DNA from: Bacteroidota bacterium
GTDB lineage: Bacteria > Bacteroidota > Bacteroidia > JABEUT01
Length of the DNA: 48,156 nucleotides
NCBI GenBank assembly: GCA_013285805.1
Contig: JABDGY010000012.1
Coordinates: 1-48,156, forward strand
Direction of reading: 5' to 3'
Within the stretch, counting starts at the first letter, position 1; each line of letters starts with the position of its first letter. The notes below the pieces were generated by a model. The model was not told the DNA's origin, did no database searches, and worked only from the letters and a program-made list of their open reading frames with translations. Shown here one piece after another: positions 37,422-46,171 of the stretch. The position numbers and the translations under genes are program-made.

Positions 37422-38702
37422 ATGAAGAACAGGATATTGAGTGTAATATGTCTATTATTTATTTTGTCTGCGAAGCCTGGAATGACACAGTCCTTTTCGC
37501 AGGATACTGTTACTATATCTGTTCCAGATGCTGAACAACGGTTTGTAAGCAAGAACCTGAGCCTGCTTATGTCTCAATACGATGTGAAAATTGCCGATGC
37601 CAGCTACTTGCAGGCAAAGCTATGGTATAACCCAAACCTGTATTACGGTACAACGCTCTATAACCAGGAAAGCAAGAAGTTTCTTGATAACCAGTACCCT
37701 GCTTATGGTGAAACCGATAATACCTTCCAGCTACAGCAATTGTTAACCATTGGTGGAAGACATAGTGCTACTGCTAAACTGGCTAAAGTGGGTGTTAAAC
37801 AGGCCCAATACCAGCTAGCCGACCTTTTACGTAGCCTGAAGTACCAGATGTATAGCGACATGTCGGACCTATACGAAAACCAGCAACTTATTAAAATGTA
37901 TAAGCTGGAAGAGGCCAAGATAGATCACCTTGTTGATATTACACAGCAACTATACAGCAAAGGAAATGCTGCCGGAGATGATGTGATAAGATTACAGGCC
38001 CAATACCAGGATGTGGTGGCACAGGAAGTTACAAGTGAACAATCAGTTTACAATGATGAGCAAGATTTGCGCATTTTACTTGCATACCCCGGCAAAATAT
38101 ACATTGTTCCTAAAATAACTATACCGGAATCGGTAACTATTCCTGCATATACAGCCATGCAGGATAGCGCAATGAGAAACCGCCCTGACCTGATGCTTGC
38201 CAATGCGGGTGTAGAATACAACGATAAAAATCTTACCCTGCAGCACGCAACCCAGGTACCTGACCTTACACTGGGCGTAACCAATATAGGAGCAGGTTCA
38301 GTTATTCCATCTTACTGGGGCATTTCTGCCAGTATGGATTTACCCCTTTTTAACCGCAACCAGTGGAACGTTGCTGCTGCCAAATATGGAAAATCGCAGG
38401 CGGAATTGAACGACAGTCTTAGCTCCTATACTGTTCAGAGCCAGGTTACCACAGCCTTTTGCAAGCTGTTGAGTATTAATGAACAACTTCAGAAAATTAA
38501 TAAAGACTACGAACAAAACTTGCAGGACATGATGGATAATGCCTTCAAAAACTACGAAAAACGCTACATAAGCCTGCTTGATTACCTGAGCCAGGCGGGT
38601 ACCTATATTGATGGCATGACAAACCTCATTAACCTTCGTATACAATACTTTAATGCTATTCATAACCTTAACTATACCGTTGGTATTGATATTATAAAAT
38701 AA
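37422..38702 (+). CDS. TolC/CzcC-like outer membrane efflux factor (426 aa)
   Basis: Outer-membrane channel of a tripartite efflux pump. The signal peptide spans about 1-22 (ending MTQ). Two outer-membrane efflux protein repeats follow, with long coiled helices (ADLLRSLKYQMYSDMSDLYENQQLIKMYKLEEAKIDHLVDI) and the beta-barrel motif WGISASMDLPLFNRNQWNVAAAK of the CzcC branch. Length is usual for the family. First gene of a three-gene operon; the adaptor begins 7 bp downstream. Confidence 0.94.
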   Translation: MKNRILSVICLLFILSAKPGMTQSFSQDTVTISVPDAEQRFVSKNLSLLMSQYDVKIADASYLQAKLWYNPNLYYGTTLYNQESKKFLDNQYPAYGETDNTFQLQQLLTIGGRHSATAKLAKVGVKQAQYQLADLLRSLKYQMYSDMSDLYENQQLIKMYKLEEAKIDHLVDITQQLYSKGNAAGDDVIRLQAQYQDVVAQEVTSEQSVYNDEQDLRILLAYPGKIYIVPKITIPESVTIPAYTAMQDSAMRNRPDLMLANAGVEYNDKNLTLQHATQVPDLTLGVTNIGAGSVIPSYWGISASMDLPLFNRNQWNVAAAKYGKSQAELNDSLSSYTVQSQVTTAFCKLLSINEQLQKINKDYEQNLQDMMDNAFKNYEKRYISLLDYLSQAGTYIDGMTNLINLRIQYFNAIHNLNYTVGIDIIK

Positions 38703-38709
38703 CTGTATT

Positions 38710-39807
38710 ATGCGCATATCACATTTAATTCTTGTTGTATTTTCCGTTCTATTGTTGGGAAGCTGTAAAAAAGCCGCACCGGCTGGCGAGGAGCAGGAAA
38801 CTGATTCAAACGTGGTAGAACTTAACTCTATCCAGATGAAACAGATTACTACAGATACAGTTCGTGTACGGGAAGAAAAAACCGACCTGGTGCTTAGTGG
38901 CAAAGTAACTTTCGATGGCGACTTTGTTACCGGAGTATATTCTTTTGTTAGCGGTAATGTTGTAAAGGTTAACGTATCACTAGGAGATCATGTAACTAAA
39001 GGGCAGGTTCTTGCCACGTTGCGCAGCGGCGAAATAAGCGACTACGAAGGCCAGTTATCAGTGGCCGAAGCACAGGTAAAAACCGCAAAACGTAACCTCG
39101 ATGTAGCCAATGAATTGTACCAGACAAAAGTATATTCTCAAAGAGATGTAATGCAGGCTCAAAATGACTATAAGGCAGCAACCACCAATCTTTATAAAGT
39201 TCAGACCTATCTTAAAACATACGGAGTTAATGATACTAATGAAAACCCGCAATACAATCTTATTTCTCCTATCGATGGATATGTAGTTTCGAAAAACATT
39301 AATGAAGGCATGAACGTTCGTCCCGATAATACTTCCAGCGTTTTTACCATATCATCATTAAAAACAGTATGGGTGCAGGCCAATGTATATGAAACCGACA
39401 TTGCACAGGTAAGCCAGGGCGATTCAGCTGATATAACTACTGTAGCTTATCCTGACAAAAAATTCAAAGGTGTAATTTCCAAAATATCCAATGTGCTGGA
39501 TTCTTCCGCCAGCACTATGCAGGCGCGAATTGTGTTAGATAATACCGAAGGGCAGTTGAAGGCAGGCATGTTCTCATCTGTAATTGTACACCTCGATAAA
39601 CATAAGCAAGCCGCTGCGGTACCTAAAGAATCACTGGTATTTTACGATAATGACTACTATGTAATGGTAGCTAAAGGAAAGGACAAATTCGAAAAAAGGA
39701 AGATTACTATTGAAGGCACAAATAACGAAGTTGCATATGTAACACAGGGGTTAAAACCCGGTGAAGTAGTGGTTTGCAAGAACAGTCTTTATGTGTATGG
39801 GCAATAA
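38710..39807 (+). CDS. RND efflux periplasmic adaptor, CzcB/CusB-like lipoprotein (365 aa)
   Basis: Membrane fusion protein joining the inner-membrane pump to the outer channel. The lipobox is LLGSC (Cys19). Barrel-sandwich/lipoyl halves are at about 80-110 (VSGNVVKVNVSLGDHVTKGQ) and about 180-215 (ISPIDGYVVSKNINEGMNV). An alpha-hairpin lies between them (AEAQVKTAKRNLDVANELYQ), then a beta-barrel domain (TVWVQANVYETDIAQVSQGD) and a membrane-proximal domain. The CzcB N-terminal metal-binding Met or His cluster is not evident. Gaps of 7 and 11 bp to its neighbours mark a single operon. Confidence 0.94.
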   Translation: MRISHLILVVFSVLLLGSCKKAAPAGEEQETDSNVVELNSIQMKQITTDTVRVREEKTDLVLSGKVTFDGDFVTGVYSFVSGNVVKVNVSLGDHVTKGQVLATLRSGEISDYEGQLSVAEAQVKTAKRNLDVANELYQTKVYSQRDVMQAQNDYKAATTNLYKVQTYLKTYGVNDTNENPQYNLISPIDGYVVSKNINEGMNVRPDNTSSVFTISSLKTVWVQANVYETDIAQVSQGDSADITTVAYPDKKFKGVISKISNVLDSSASTMQARIVLDNTEGQLKAGMFSSVIVHLDKHKQAAAVPKESLVFYDNDYYVMVAKGKDKFEKRKITIEGTNNEVAYVTQGLKPGEVVVCKNSLYVYGQ

Positions 39808-39818
39808 GTAAGTAATCT

Positions 39819-42800
39819 ATGAACAAAATAATTAAAAGCATAGTTTCATTTTCGCTGAAGAATAAAGTCTTTATTCTTTTCGCTACGCTTGTAATAGGCA
39901 TTATGGGCGCTATTGCTTATAGCAAAACTCCCATTGAAGCTTATCCTGATATTACCAATACCCAGATAATTATTATAACCCAATGGCAGGGCCGTGGCGC
40001 ACAGGAAGTTGAACGCCAGGTTACAATACCTATAGAGCTTGCCATGAATTCGGTGCAGGAGAAAGCTTCTATTCACTCTGTTACCATGTTCGGCCTATCG
40101 CAGATAACTATAATTTTTAAAGACGGGGTTGATGATTACCATGCCCGGGCGCAGGTAATGAATTTGCTTGGTAATGTTAACCTGCCTACCGGTATTCAAC
40201 CTGAAGTGGAGCCTCCATATGGCCCTACCGATGAAATTTTCCGCTTTACTGTTCAAAGCAAGGATAAATCTGTAATGGAATTAAAAACCATTGAAACATG
40301 GGTGATTGAACGAAACCTTCATGCCGTAGAAGGTGTGGCAGATGTAAACACCTATGGCGGCCCGACCAAAGACTATGAAATTGATGTTGACCCTAACCTA
40401 TTGCGCAAATACAATATAACAGCGTTAGATGTATATACGGCTGTTTCAAACAGTAACATTAATGCAGGCGGCGATGTAATTAACCAGGGTGAAGAATCGT
40501 TTGTTGTTCGTGGAATTGGACTTATAAATAACGTTGACGAAATAAAGAACATCATAGTTAAAAACATGAATGGCGTTCCCCTCCTGGTAAAGAATGTAGC
40601 AGAAGTATCGGTTAATAATATGCCTCGCCTTGGCCGTGTAGGTATGGATACTGCTAATGATGTGGTAGAGGGTGTAGTGGTTATGCGTAAAGGCCAGAAC
40701 CCTCAAGAAGTGCTAACGCTAGTGCGCGCTAAGATTGATGAGCTAAACACTTCCATACTTCCTTCAGATGTTAAAATAGTTCCTTTCTACGACCGAAACA
40801 CTCTTATTACCTATTGTACGGATACTGTTTTGCATAATCTTTTAGAAGGTATAATATTTGTAATTGCGTTGGTATTCCTGTTTATGCTCGATTGGAGGGC
40901 TACTCTCATAGTGGGCCTTGTAATTCCACTTTCCTTATTATTTGCCTTTATCTGCATGCAGATAAAAGGCATGCCGGTAAATCTGCTTTCACTTGGTGCA
41001 GTTGATTTTGGTATAATAATAGATGGGGCCGTCGTTTTAGTGGAAGGATGCTTTGTGGTATTCGACAGATACTATCGCGAACTGGGCGCCGAAAGGTTCA
41101 ACAAGCGGGCTAAAATGGGCTGGGTAAAAAACACCACTATGGATATGGGTAAGGCCATATTCTTTGCTAAACTTATTATTATTACCGCCCTTATACCTAT
41201 TTTCTCGTTTGAAGATGTTGAAGGCAAAATCTTTTCCCCTCTTGCATATACCTTAGGATTTGCATTGCTGGGTGCGCTGATATTTACCCTTACACTTGTG
41301 CCTGTACTGATACATGTTCTGTTGAAGAAGAATGTTTATGAAAAACACAACCCTGTTGTAATTGGGCTCGAAAGGGGATACATGAAATTATTTCACTTTA
41401 CATTCAGGCATAAGCGGGCCAGCCTTGCTGTGGCAGTTGGTATTCTCGGCGGAAGCCTTTACATAGCTTCATTTCTGGGATCGGAGTTTCTACCCCACCT
41501 CGACGAAGGTGCGCTTTGGGTAAAGGCGCAAACCCCGCTTGGCATTTCGCTCCCTAATTCATCGGCGCTGGCAGATAGCATGCGGAAAGAATTAGGCGCC
41601 TTTAAAGAAGTAAAGACTGTTGTTTCTCAAACCGGCAGGCCCGATGACGGAACAGACCCTGAAGCATTCTCGGATATACAATGCGACGTAGTACTTTACC
41701 CTAAAGAAGAGTGGAAAAGGAATATAAGTAAAGACTCATTGATTGATGAAATGAATTCAGTGCTTACCAGCAAACATGAGGGAGTAGTATTCAACTTCTC
41801 GCAACCCATTCGCGATAATGTTGAGCAGGCGGTATCAGGCATGAATGCTGCACTGGGCTGCCAGATAACCGGCGAAGATTTCACTGTTTTGAACGAAAAT
41901 GCGGCTCAAGTTCTTGACACGTTAAAAAAAATCAGGGGCATTGAGGACCTTGGGGTGTTAAAAAATCTTGGGCAACCCGAACTTGACATAGACCTTGAAC
42001 AGAATAAAATGGCACTGTATGGAGTAAGCACTGTTAATGCAAATACCATAGTGCAAATGGCAGTAGGCGGGCAAGCAGCCACACAAGTATTTGAGGGAGA
42101 ACGCCTGTTTGACCTGAGGATACGTTACATGCCGCAATATCGCCAAACGGTTGAAGAGTTGGGAAATCTTATGGTGCCCACGCTGAATGGCGGCCAAGTA
42201 CCATTAAAACAGATATCGACCATTACTGAAAAAACGGGTATCTCATCTATTTACCGCGCCAGCAGCCACCGGGTAATAGCCGTTAAATTCTCGGTACGTG
42301 ACAGAGATATGGGTAGCACTATTGCAGAAGCGCAGGCCAGAACAGCTAAAATAAAGAATAGCCTTCCTAAAGGTTATAAAATGGAATTTATTGGCGAATT
42401 CCAAAGCCAGGTAAGGGCAGTGGGTAGGTTGAAACAGGTAGTGCCTCTAAGTTTATTGCTCATTTTTGTAATTTTGTTCGCCAGTTTTGGCAATTTTCGC
42501 GATTCTACAATAATATTACTTAACGTGCCATTTGCCTTAATTGGTGGCATATTCGCATTACTGCTTACCAGTACAAACTTCAGCATCTCTGCAGGTATTG
42601 GTTTCATAGCCCTGTTTGGTGTCTGTATACAGAACGGGGTAATATTACTGGTAGAGTTCAAGCACAATCTTACTAAGAAACAGAACCTGATAGAGGCTAT
42701 TATAAATGGTGTAAGAAACAGGGTACGACCTGTTGTAATGACTGCACTTATTGATATGGTAGGTTTGTTTCCTGCTGCAATAAGCACAGGAATAGGCTCT

Positions 42801-42944
42801 GAGGCTCAAAAACCACTAGCCATTGTAATGATTGGAGGGCTTGTTTCAGCAACCGTACTGGTGCTGCTCATACTACCTATTATTTACTACATGGTATATG
42901 CGCCACGGCACCCGCACCATCCTGCTCAACCAAGTGAAGCGTAA
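39819..42944 (+). CDS. CzcA/CusA family heavy-metal RND efflux pump (1041 aa)
   Basis: Inner-membrane proton-driven pump, about 12 transmembrane helices and two large periplasmic loops, full length for the HME-RND family. The N-terminal signature ITNTQIIIITQWQGRGAQEVE is present. The fourth-helix motif reads DFGIIIDGAVVLVEG (Asp396, Asp402, Glu409), matching the DFG-x3-DGA-x3-VE pattern of divalent-cation (Zn/Co/Cd/Ni) pumps and not the CusA copper/silver type; the usual final Asn is Gly. The second half repeats the fold (FGVCIQNGVILLVEF). The predicted substrate is therefore a divalent metal, by motif only. The last 19 bp overlap the convergent glycosyltransferase gene. Confidence 0.95.
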   Translation: MNKIIKSIVSFSLKNKVFILFATLVIGIMGAIAYSKTPIEAYPDITNTQIIIITQWQGRGAQEVERQVTIPIELAMNSVQEKASIHSVTMFGLSQITIIFKDGVDDYHARAQVMNLLGNVNLPTGIQPEVEPPYGPTDEIFRFTVQSKDKSVMELKTIETWVIERNLHAVEGVADVNTYGGPTKDYEIDVDPNLLRKYNITALDVYTAVSNSNINAGGDVINQGEESFVVRGIGLINNVDEIKNIIVKNMNGVPLLVKNVAEVSVNNMPRLGRVGMDTANDVVEGVVVMRKGQNPQEVLTLVRAKIDELNTSILPSDVKIVPFYDRNTLITYCTDTVLHNLLEGIIFVIALVFLFMLDWRATLIVGLVIPLSLLFAFICMQIKGMPVNLLSLGAVDFGIIIDGAVVLVEGCFVVFDRYYRELGAERFNKRAKMGWVKNTTMDMGKAIFFAKLIIITALIPIFSFEDVEGKIFSPLAYTLGFALLGALIFTLTLVPVLIHVLLKKNVYEKHNPVVIGLERGYMKLFHFTFRHKRASLAVAVGILGGSLYIASFLGSEFLPHLDEGALWVKAQTPLGISLPNSSALADSMRKELGAFKEVKTVVSQTGRPDDGTDPEAFSDIQCDVVLYPKEEWKRNISKDSLIDEMNSVLTSKHEGVVFNFSQPIRDNVEQAVSGMNAALGCQITGEDFTVLNENAAQVLDTLKKIRGIEDLGVLKNLGQPELDIDLEQNKMALYGVSTVNANTIVQMAVGGQAATQVFEGERLFDLRIRYMPQYRQTVEELGNLMVPTLNGGQVPLKQISTITEKTGISSIYRASSHRVIAVKFSVRDRDMGSTIAEAQARTAKIKNSLPKGYKMEFIGEFQSQVRAVGRLKQVVPLSLLLIFVILFASFGNFRDSTIILLNVPFALIGGIFALLLTSTNFSISAGIGFIALFGVCIQNGVILLVEFKHNLTKKQNLIEAIINGVRNRVRPVVMTALIDMVGLFPAAISTGIGSEAQKPLAIVMIGGLVSATVLVLLILPIIYYMVYAPRHPHHPAQPSEA

Positions 42945-44137
42945 ACCTCACCGTAAACCTTTTCAGCTATAGTGAAATTGCGGTACTTTTCGGCCAAAGG
43001 GCGTATTTGAGCATATATTTCGGCCCTGCTCTTTCCTGATATTATGGAATCGATTTTCTCTATTGCTTTCATATATCCTTTATCATCAAGCGTTTCAACA
43101 ATGGCGCCGGCATTATGTTTCTCAATAACTTCAGAATCATTGCTGATATTTGGTGTAATTACAACTGGTAGTCCCAACGCCCAATACTCACCATTTTTAA
43201 TAGGTGTTGCATATCTCTTCGAAGGGATAGGCTTAAACGGGCATATAGCAAAGTCAGCAAGTCCCATATATTCGGGTACATCTTTGTGGGGAACAAAAAG
43301 CCTTAAAACAGCTTCTTTACTAAGCCCTGTTTTTTTTACTTTCTGCTTTACATATTCATCATCGATATTACTCAAGATAAGAAACCGGAATTTGCCGCTA
43401 CCCCAAAAATCTTCGCATTTCTTCATAAATACAAAAACCTCATCTTCCATGTAAAAACCTCCGAACTTACCTGCATATACACAGGTTACTTTATCGGCCA
43501 GGTTATACTTTGCCATCAGGTCGGGATTCTGAATCTTTCCGAAGGAAAACTCATTCAAATCAACGCAGGCAGGCTTGGTGCTGAAATCTTTTACTGTTAC
43601 TCCATATTTATTTAAAATATACTTATCCATTCCTTCGGCGGCCATAATAAACCGATCAGCCATTTTAAACTGCTTTTTCTCCATATACCAAAGCAATTTG
43701 AATTTAATGCCCGACGTGCTCCAGGTTTTACTTTCTACCATTGATTCAGCATGCGGTTCAACACTATCGAGTACCAGTACACGCTTTTTATTCATCATCT
43801 TAAGTAAAGCACCAATAGCCCCCGCAGGGGTACAAAAAGTATGTACTATGGGTATATTCTTCTTTGTGGATATTCTTACTAAAGCAATAATGTTCAACAA
43901 CCATTGTAATAAAAGAGGCTTTCTCCTTAACGGAAGTTCAATAAGCGCAATATTACCCCGCTTACTGATTTTTATTTTTTCACTTCTGTCGCTAACGGCA
44001 ATAAGGTAAAAGTAACCGGGAGTAATATTCCTGATTATACGAATATAGGGAAGAGTGTAGGTCTGTATCAGCGCGTCATTATAACGCCATTGAGTAATGA
44101 ATAATACCCTTCTCGTCTTATTACTAATCACGCTCAA
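42926..44137 (-). CDS. GT4-like glycosyltransferase (403 aa)
   Basis: GT-B fold, group 1/GT4 style. The N-terminal half contains VLFITQWRYNDAL and a HTFCTPAGAIGALL acceptor-side loop. The C-terminal half contains VYAGKFGG, the catalytic-domain segment LFVPHKDVPEYMGLADFAICPFKP and the donor-site region GLPVVITPNISNDSEVIEKHNAGAIVE. Acceptor and sugar cannot be inferred. It is divergent from the GT2 gene at 44213, with 75 bp between, suggesting shared control of a small glycan locus. Confidence 0.88.
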   Translation of the reverse strand: MSVISNKTRRVLFITQWRYNDALIQTYTLPYIRIIRNITPGYFYLIAVSDRSEKIKISKRGNIALIELPLRRKPLLLQWLLNIIALVRISTKKNIPIVHTFCTPAGAIGALLKMMNKKRVLVLDSVEPHAESMVESKTWSTSGIKFKLLWYMEKKQFKMADRFIMAAEGMDKYILNKYGVTVKDFSTKPACVDLNEFSFGKIQNPDLMAKYNLADKVTCVYAGKFGGFYMEDEVFVFMKKCEDFWGSGKFRFLILSNIDDEYVKQKVKKTGLSKEAVLRLFVPHKDVPEYMGLADFAICPFKPIPSKRYATPIKNGEYWALGLPVVITPNISNDSEVIEKHNAGAIVETLDDKGYMKAIEKIDSIISGKSRAEIYAQIRPLAEKYRNFTIAEKVYGEVYASLG

Positions 44138-44185
44138 ATGTTTATAATCTTTGGTGAAGATACATAATTATACAGGGTGCTTTAA

Positions 44186-44193
44186 TACTTTTG
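44186..44193 (+). promoter_or_regulatory. Candidate -7 box for the first GT2 gene
   Basis: TACTTTTG fits TAnnTTTG and lies 19 bp before the ATG at 44213, in the 75-bp divergent gap. Confidence 0.4.
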
Positions 44194-44212
44194 TCAATGT
44201 AAGTTCAAATAT

Positions 44213-45103
44213 ATGGCTCCTGAAATTACAGTCGTAATACCTGCCTACAATGCGTCGCTTTATTTAGCGGAGGCCATACAATCTGTGAAACAACAGACAT
44301 TTGCAGGCTGGGAGCTTCTTATTGTAAACGATGGCTCAACTGACAATACTGAAGAAGTAATAAAAGGCTTTCTCAGTGATTCGCGGATAAAATTAATATC
44401 GCAGCAAAATAAGGGAGTATCGGCAGCCCGAAACATAGGAATAAAGGCAGCTTCAGGCAAGTATATTGCTTTCCTGGATGCTGACGACTACCTTCTCCCT
44501 GATGATTTGCAGGTTAAATATGATATACTGAATGAAAACAACCTGATTGATTTCGTATACAGCGATGTAATGAATTGTGACAATAAGTTACATGACAAAG
44601 CAATACATACGGGTGTTCACCCTGGTGAGCTTTTACGTGAGGCTTTACTATGGCAAAAGGAAGTTATTCCCATTCTACCATCAAATGTTGTGGTTAAAAA
44701 GTCAATTTTAACAGGCGATTTGCTTTTTGATGAAAACCTTTCAAATTGCGCAGACAGGTATATGAAAATTATGCTGGCCATGAAGGCAACAGGGGCATAC
44801 ATTCCTCAAATTCTTGTTAAATACAGGGACACCCCTGGGAGCATGAGTAAAAAAGTATGGTTGCTGGAACATGATGAGAAGTACATTATTCAAAAAATTA
44901 TTGCGAACAATATTGTACCCAAAGGTATGTTCAGGCAAAGGGTAATAGCCAATATTTATTTTACTCTTTCAGGTAGCTGGTATAAGGATGCCCGTAACAC
45001 ATCAAGCGCCATAAAGTACGCCATAAAATCGGTATACACCTATCCCCCTTTTATAGTAAAACTTCTGTGGAAGGCTATAAAACTAGGGGCAGGAAGTAAA
45101 TAG
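44213..45103 (+). CDS. GT2 family glycosyltransferase 1 (296 aa)
   Basis: GT-A fold. The N-terminal nucleotide-binding part is VVIPAYNASLYLAEAIQSV with LLIVNDGSTDNT; the metal-binding DxD motif is FLDADDY (Asp89, Asp91). About residues 95-215 are the acceptor domain, with a basic tail and no membrane helices. Typical of enzymes building O-antigen, exopolysaccharide or protein-linked glycans; the exact role is unknown. A second GT2 gene follows on the same strand after 78 bp. Confidence 0.93.
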   Translation: MAPEITVVIPAYNASLYLAEAIQSVKQQTFAGWELLIVNDGSTDNTEEVIKGFLSDSRIKLISQQNKGVSAARNIGIKAASGKYIAFLDADDYLLPDDLQVKYDILNENNLIDFVYSDVMNCDNKLHDKAIHTGVHPGELLREALLWQKEVIPILPSNVVVKKSILTGDLLFDENLSNCADRYMKIMLAMKATGAYIPQILVKYRDTPGSMSKKVWLLEHDEKYIIQKIIANNIVPKGMFRQRVIANIYFTLSGSWYKDARNTSSAIKYAIKSVYTYPPFIVKLLWKAIKLGAGSK

Positions 45104-45138
45104 ATTCCCTTTAAGGGGTAGAATTATGTTGGATTCAA

Positions 45139-45150
45139 CGCCCCGGGGCG
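45139..45150. repeat. GC-rich perfect palindrome CGCCCCGGGGCG between the GT2 genes
   Basis: A 12-bp self-complementary sequence in otherwise AT-rich spacer DNA, preceded by TTGGATTCAA. A second short imperfect palindrome (CCCTTTAAGGG) lies at 45107-45117. Function unknown; without a loop it is unlikely to be a terminator. Confidence 0.4.
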
Positions 45151-45181
45151 ACTTAGTGTATAATTTTATAATTTAGCAATT

Positions 45182-46171
45182 ATGAATGTCAGTATAATAA
45201 TACCTACCAAAAACCGCACCCAAATTCTTGAAGAAACCGTTTCTGTTATATTTAATAACCAGGCATATCCCCATGACCAATTTGAGGTAATTATAGTTAA
45301 TGACGGCACCGGGCAAATTGACTACCTGCAACAAAAATATGCCAATGTTAAAATAGTAAAGAACAGTAAACCCGGAGCCGCTTCTGCAAGGAACACAGGC
45401 GTCAATATATCCTCAAATGAACTCCTGTTGTTTATAGATGACGATATGCTTATTGCTCCCGATTGCATACAAAGGCACATTGAACTGCACCAAAAATACG
45501 CACGTACTATTGTTTCAGGTTCATGGGAATATGACGATAAAATGCTGGCTATACTTAACTCTTCGCCTTTCGGGAGGTATAAACTTCAGTATGATTATAA
45601 ATCACTGGAAGCAGAAGAGAAGAATATTCTTGAAAATGGCATTTACACCTGTAGGTTGCTTGCAAGTTTTAACCTGAGTATTTTAAGAAAAGATTTTATT
45701 GAACTAGGTGGATTCGACATTACATTTCCTTACGCCGGTTGTGAAGACCAGGAATTAACCATGCGAGCCAAAGAAAAAGGGTTTGAACTATTGCTTGACC
45801 AGAATAACAAAAGTATACACAATGAACACGACAGGGCCGATATGGAAAAATGGCTTACCAGGCAATATACAGGAATGCAGGGCTATATATTACTATTCGA
45901 TTTATTTCCATACCGGAAACAACAGGCGTTATATATTGAAAATGGCATTATAAGGAAAGGCGATAGCTTAAAAGTAATATTAAAAAAATCCATGAAATAT
46001 CTAATGGCGCTTCCCCCTGGTTTATGGACCATTAAAACTTTTATATACATTTTTGAAAAGTTAAACGTACCAGACAAAATATTATTCAGGCTATATAATG
46101 GCCTGTGCGGTTTATATATTTATAAAGGCATCCGTTACGCAGAAATTCACCTTATGAAAAAGTCTGCCTGA
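45182..46171 (+). CDS. GT2 family glycosyltransferase 2 (329 aa)
   Basis: GT-A fold opening IIIPTKNRTQILEETV and VIIVNDGTG. The divalent-metal motif is FIDDDML (Asp86-88), and a galactosyltransferase-7C-like segment, GGFDITFPYAGCEDQELTMRAKEKG, marks the second half. This is the chondroitin polymerase/GT2 sub-type with an added C-terminal region (about 220-329) including one possible amphipathic or membrane-associated stretch. Its stop codon is immediately followed by the stop of the convergent protein E gene, with no spacer. Confidence 0.92.
   Translation: MNVSIIIPTKNRTQILEETVSVIFNNQAYPHDQFEVIIVNDGTGQIDYLQQKYANVKIVKNSKPGAASARNTGVNISSNELLLFIDDDMLIAPDCIQRHIELHQKYARTIVSGSWEYDDKMLAILNSSPFGRYKLQYDYKSLEAEEKNILENGIYTCRLLASFNLSILRKDFIELGGFDITFPYAGCEDQELTMRAKEKGFELLLDQNNKSIHNEHDRADMEKWLTRQYTGMQGYILLFDLFPYRKQQALYIENGIIRKGDSLKVILKKSMKYLMALPPGLWTIKTFIYIFEKLNVPDKILFRLYNGLCGLYIYKGIRYAEIHLMKKSA

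Noticed and set aside
42926-46171. Genomic island with transfer signs around the glycosyltransferases
   Set aside because: No integrase, IS element, tRNA or direct repeats seen; composition is like the neighbours.
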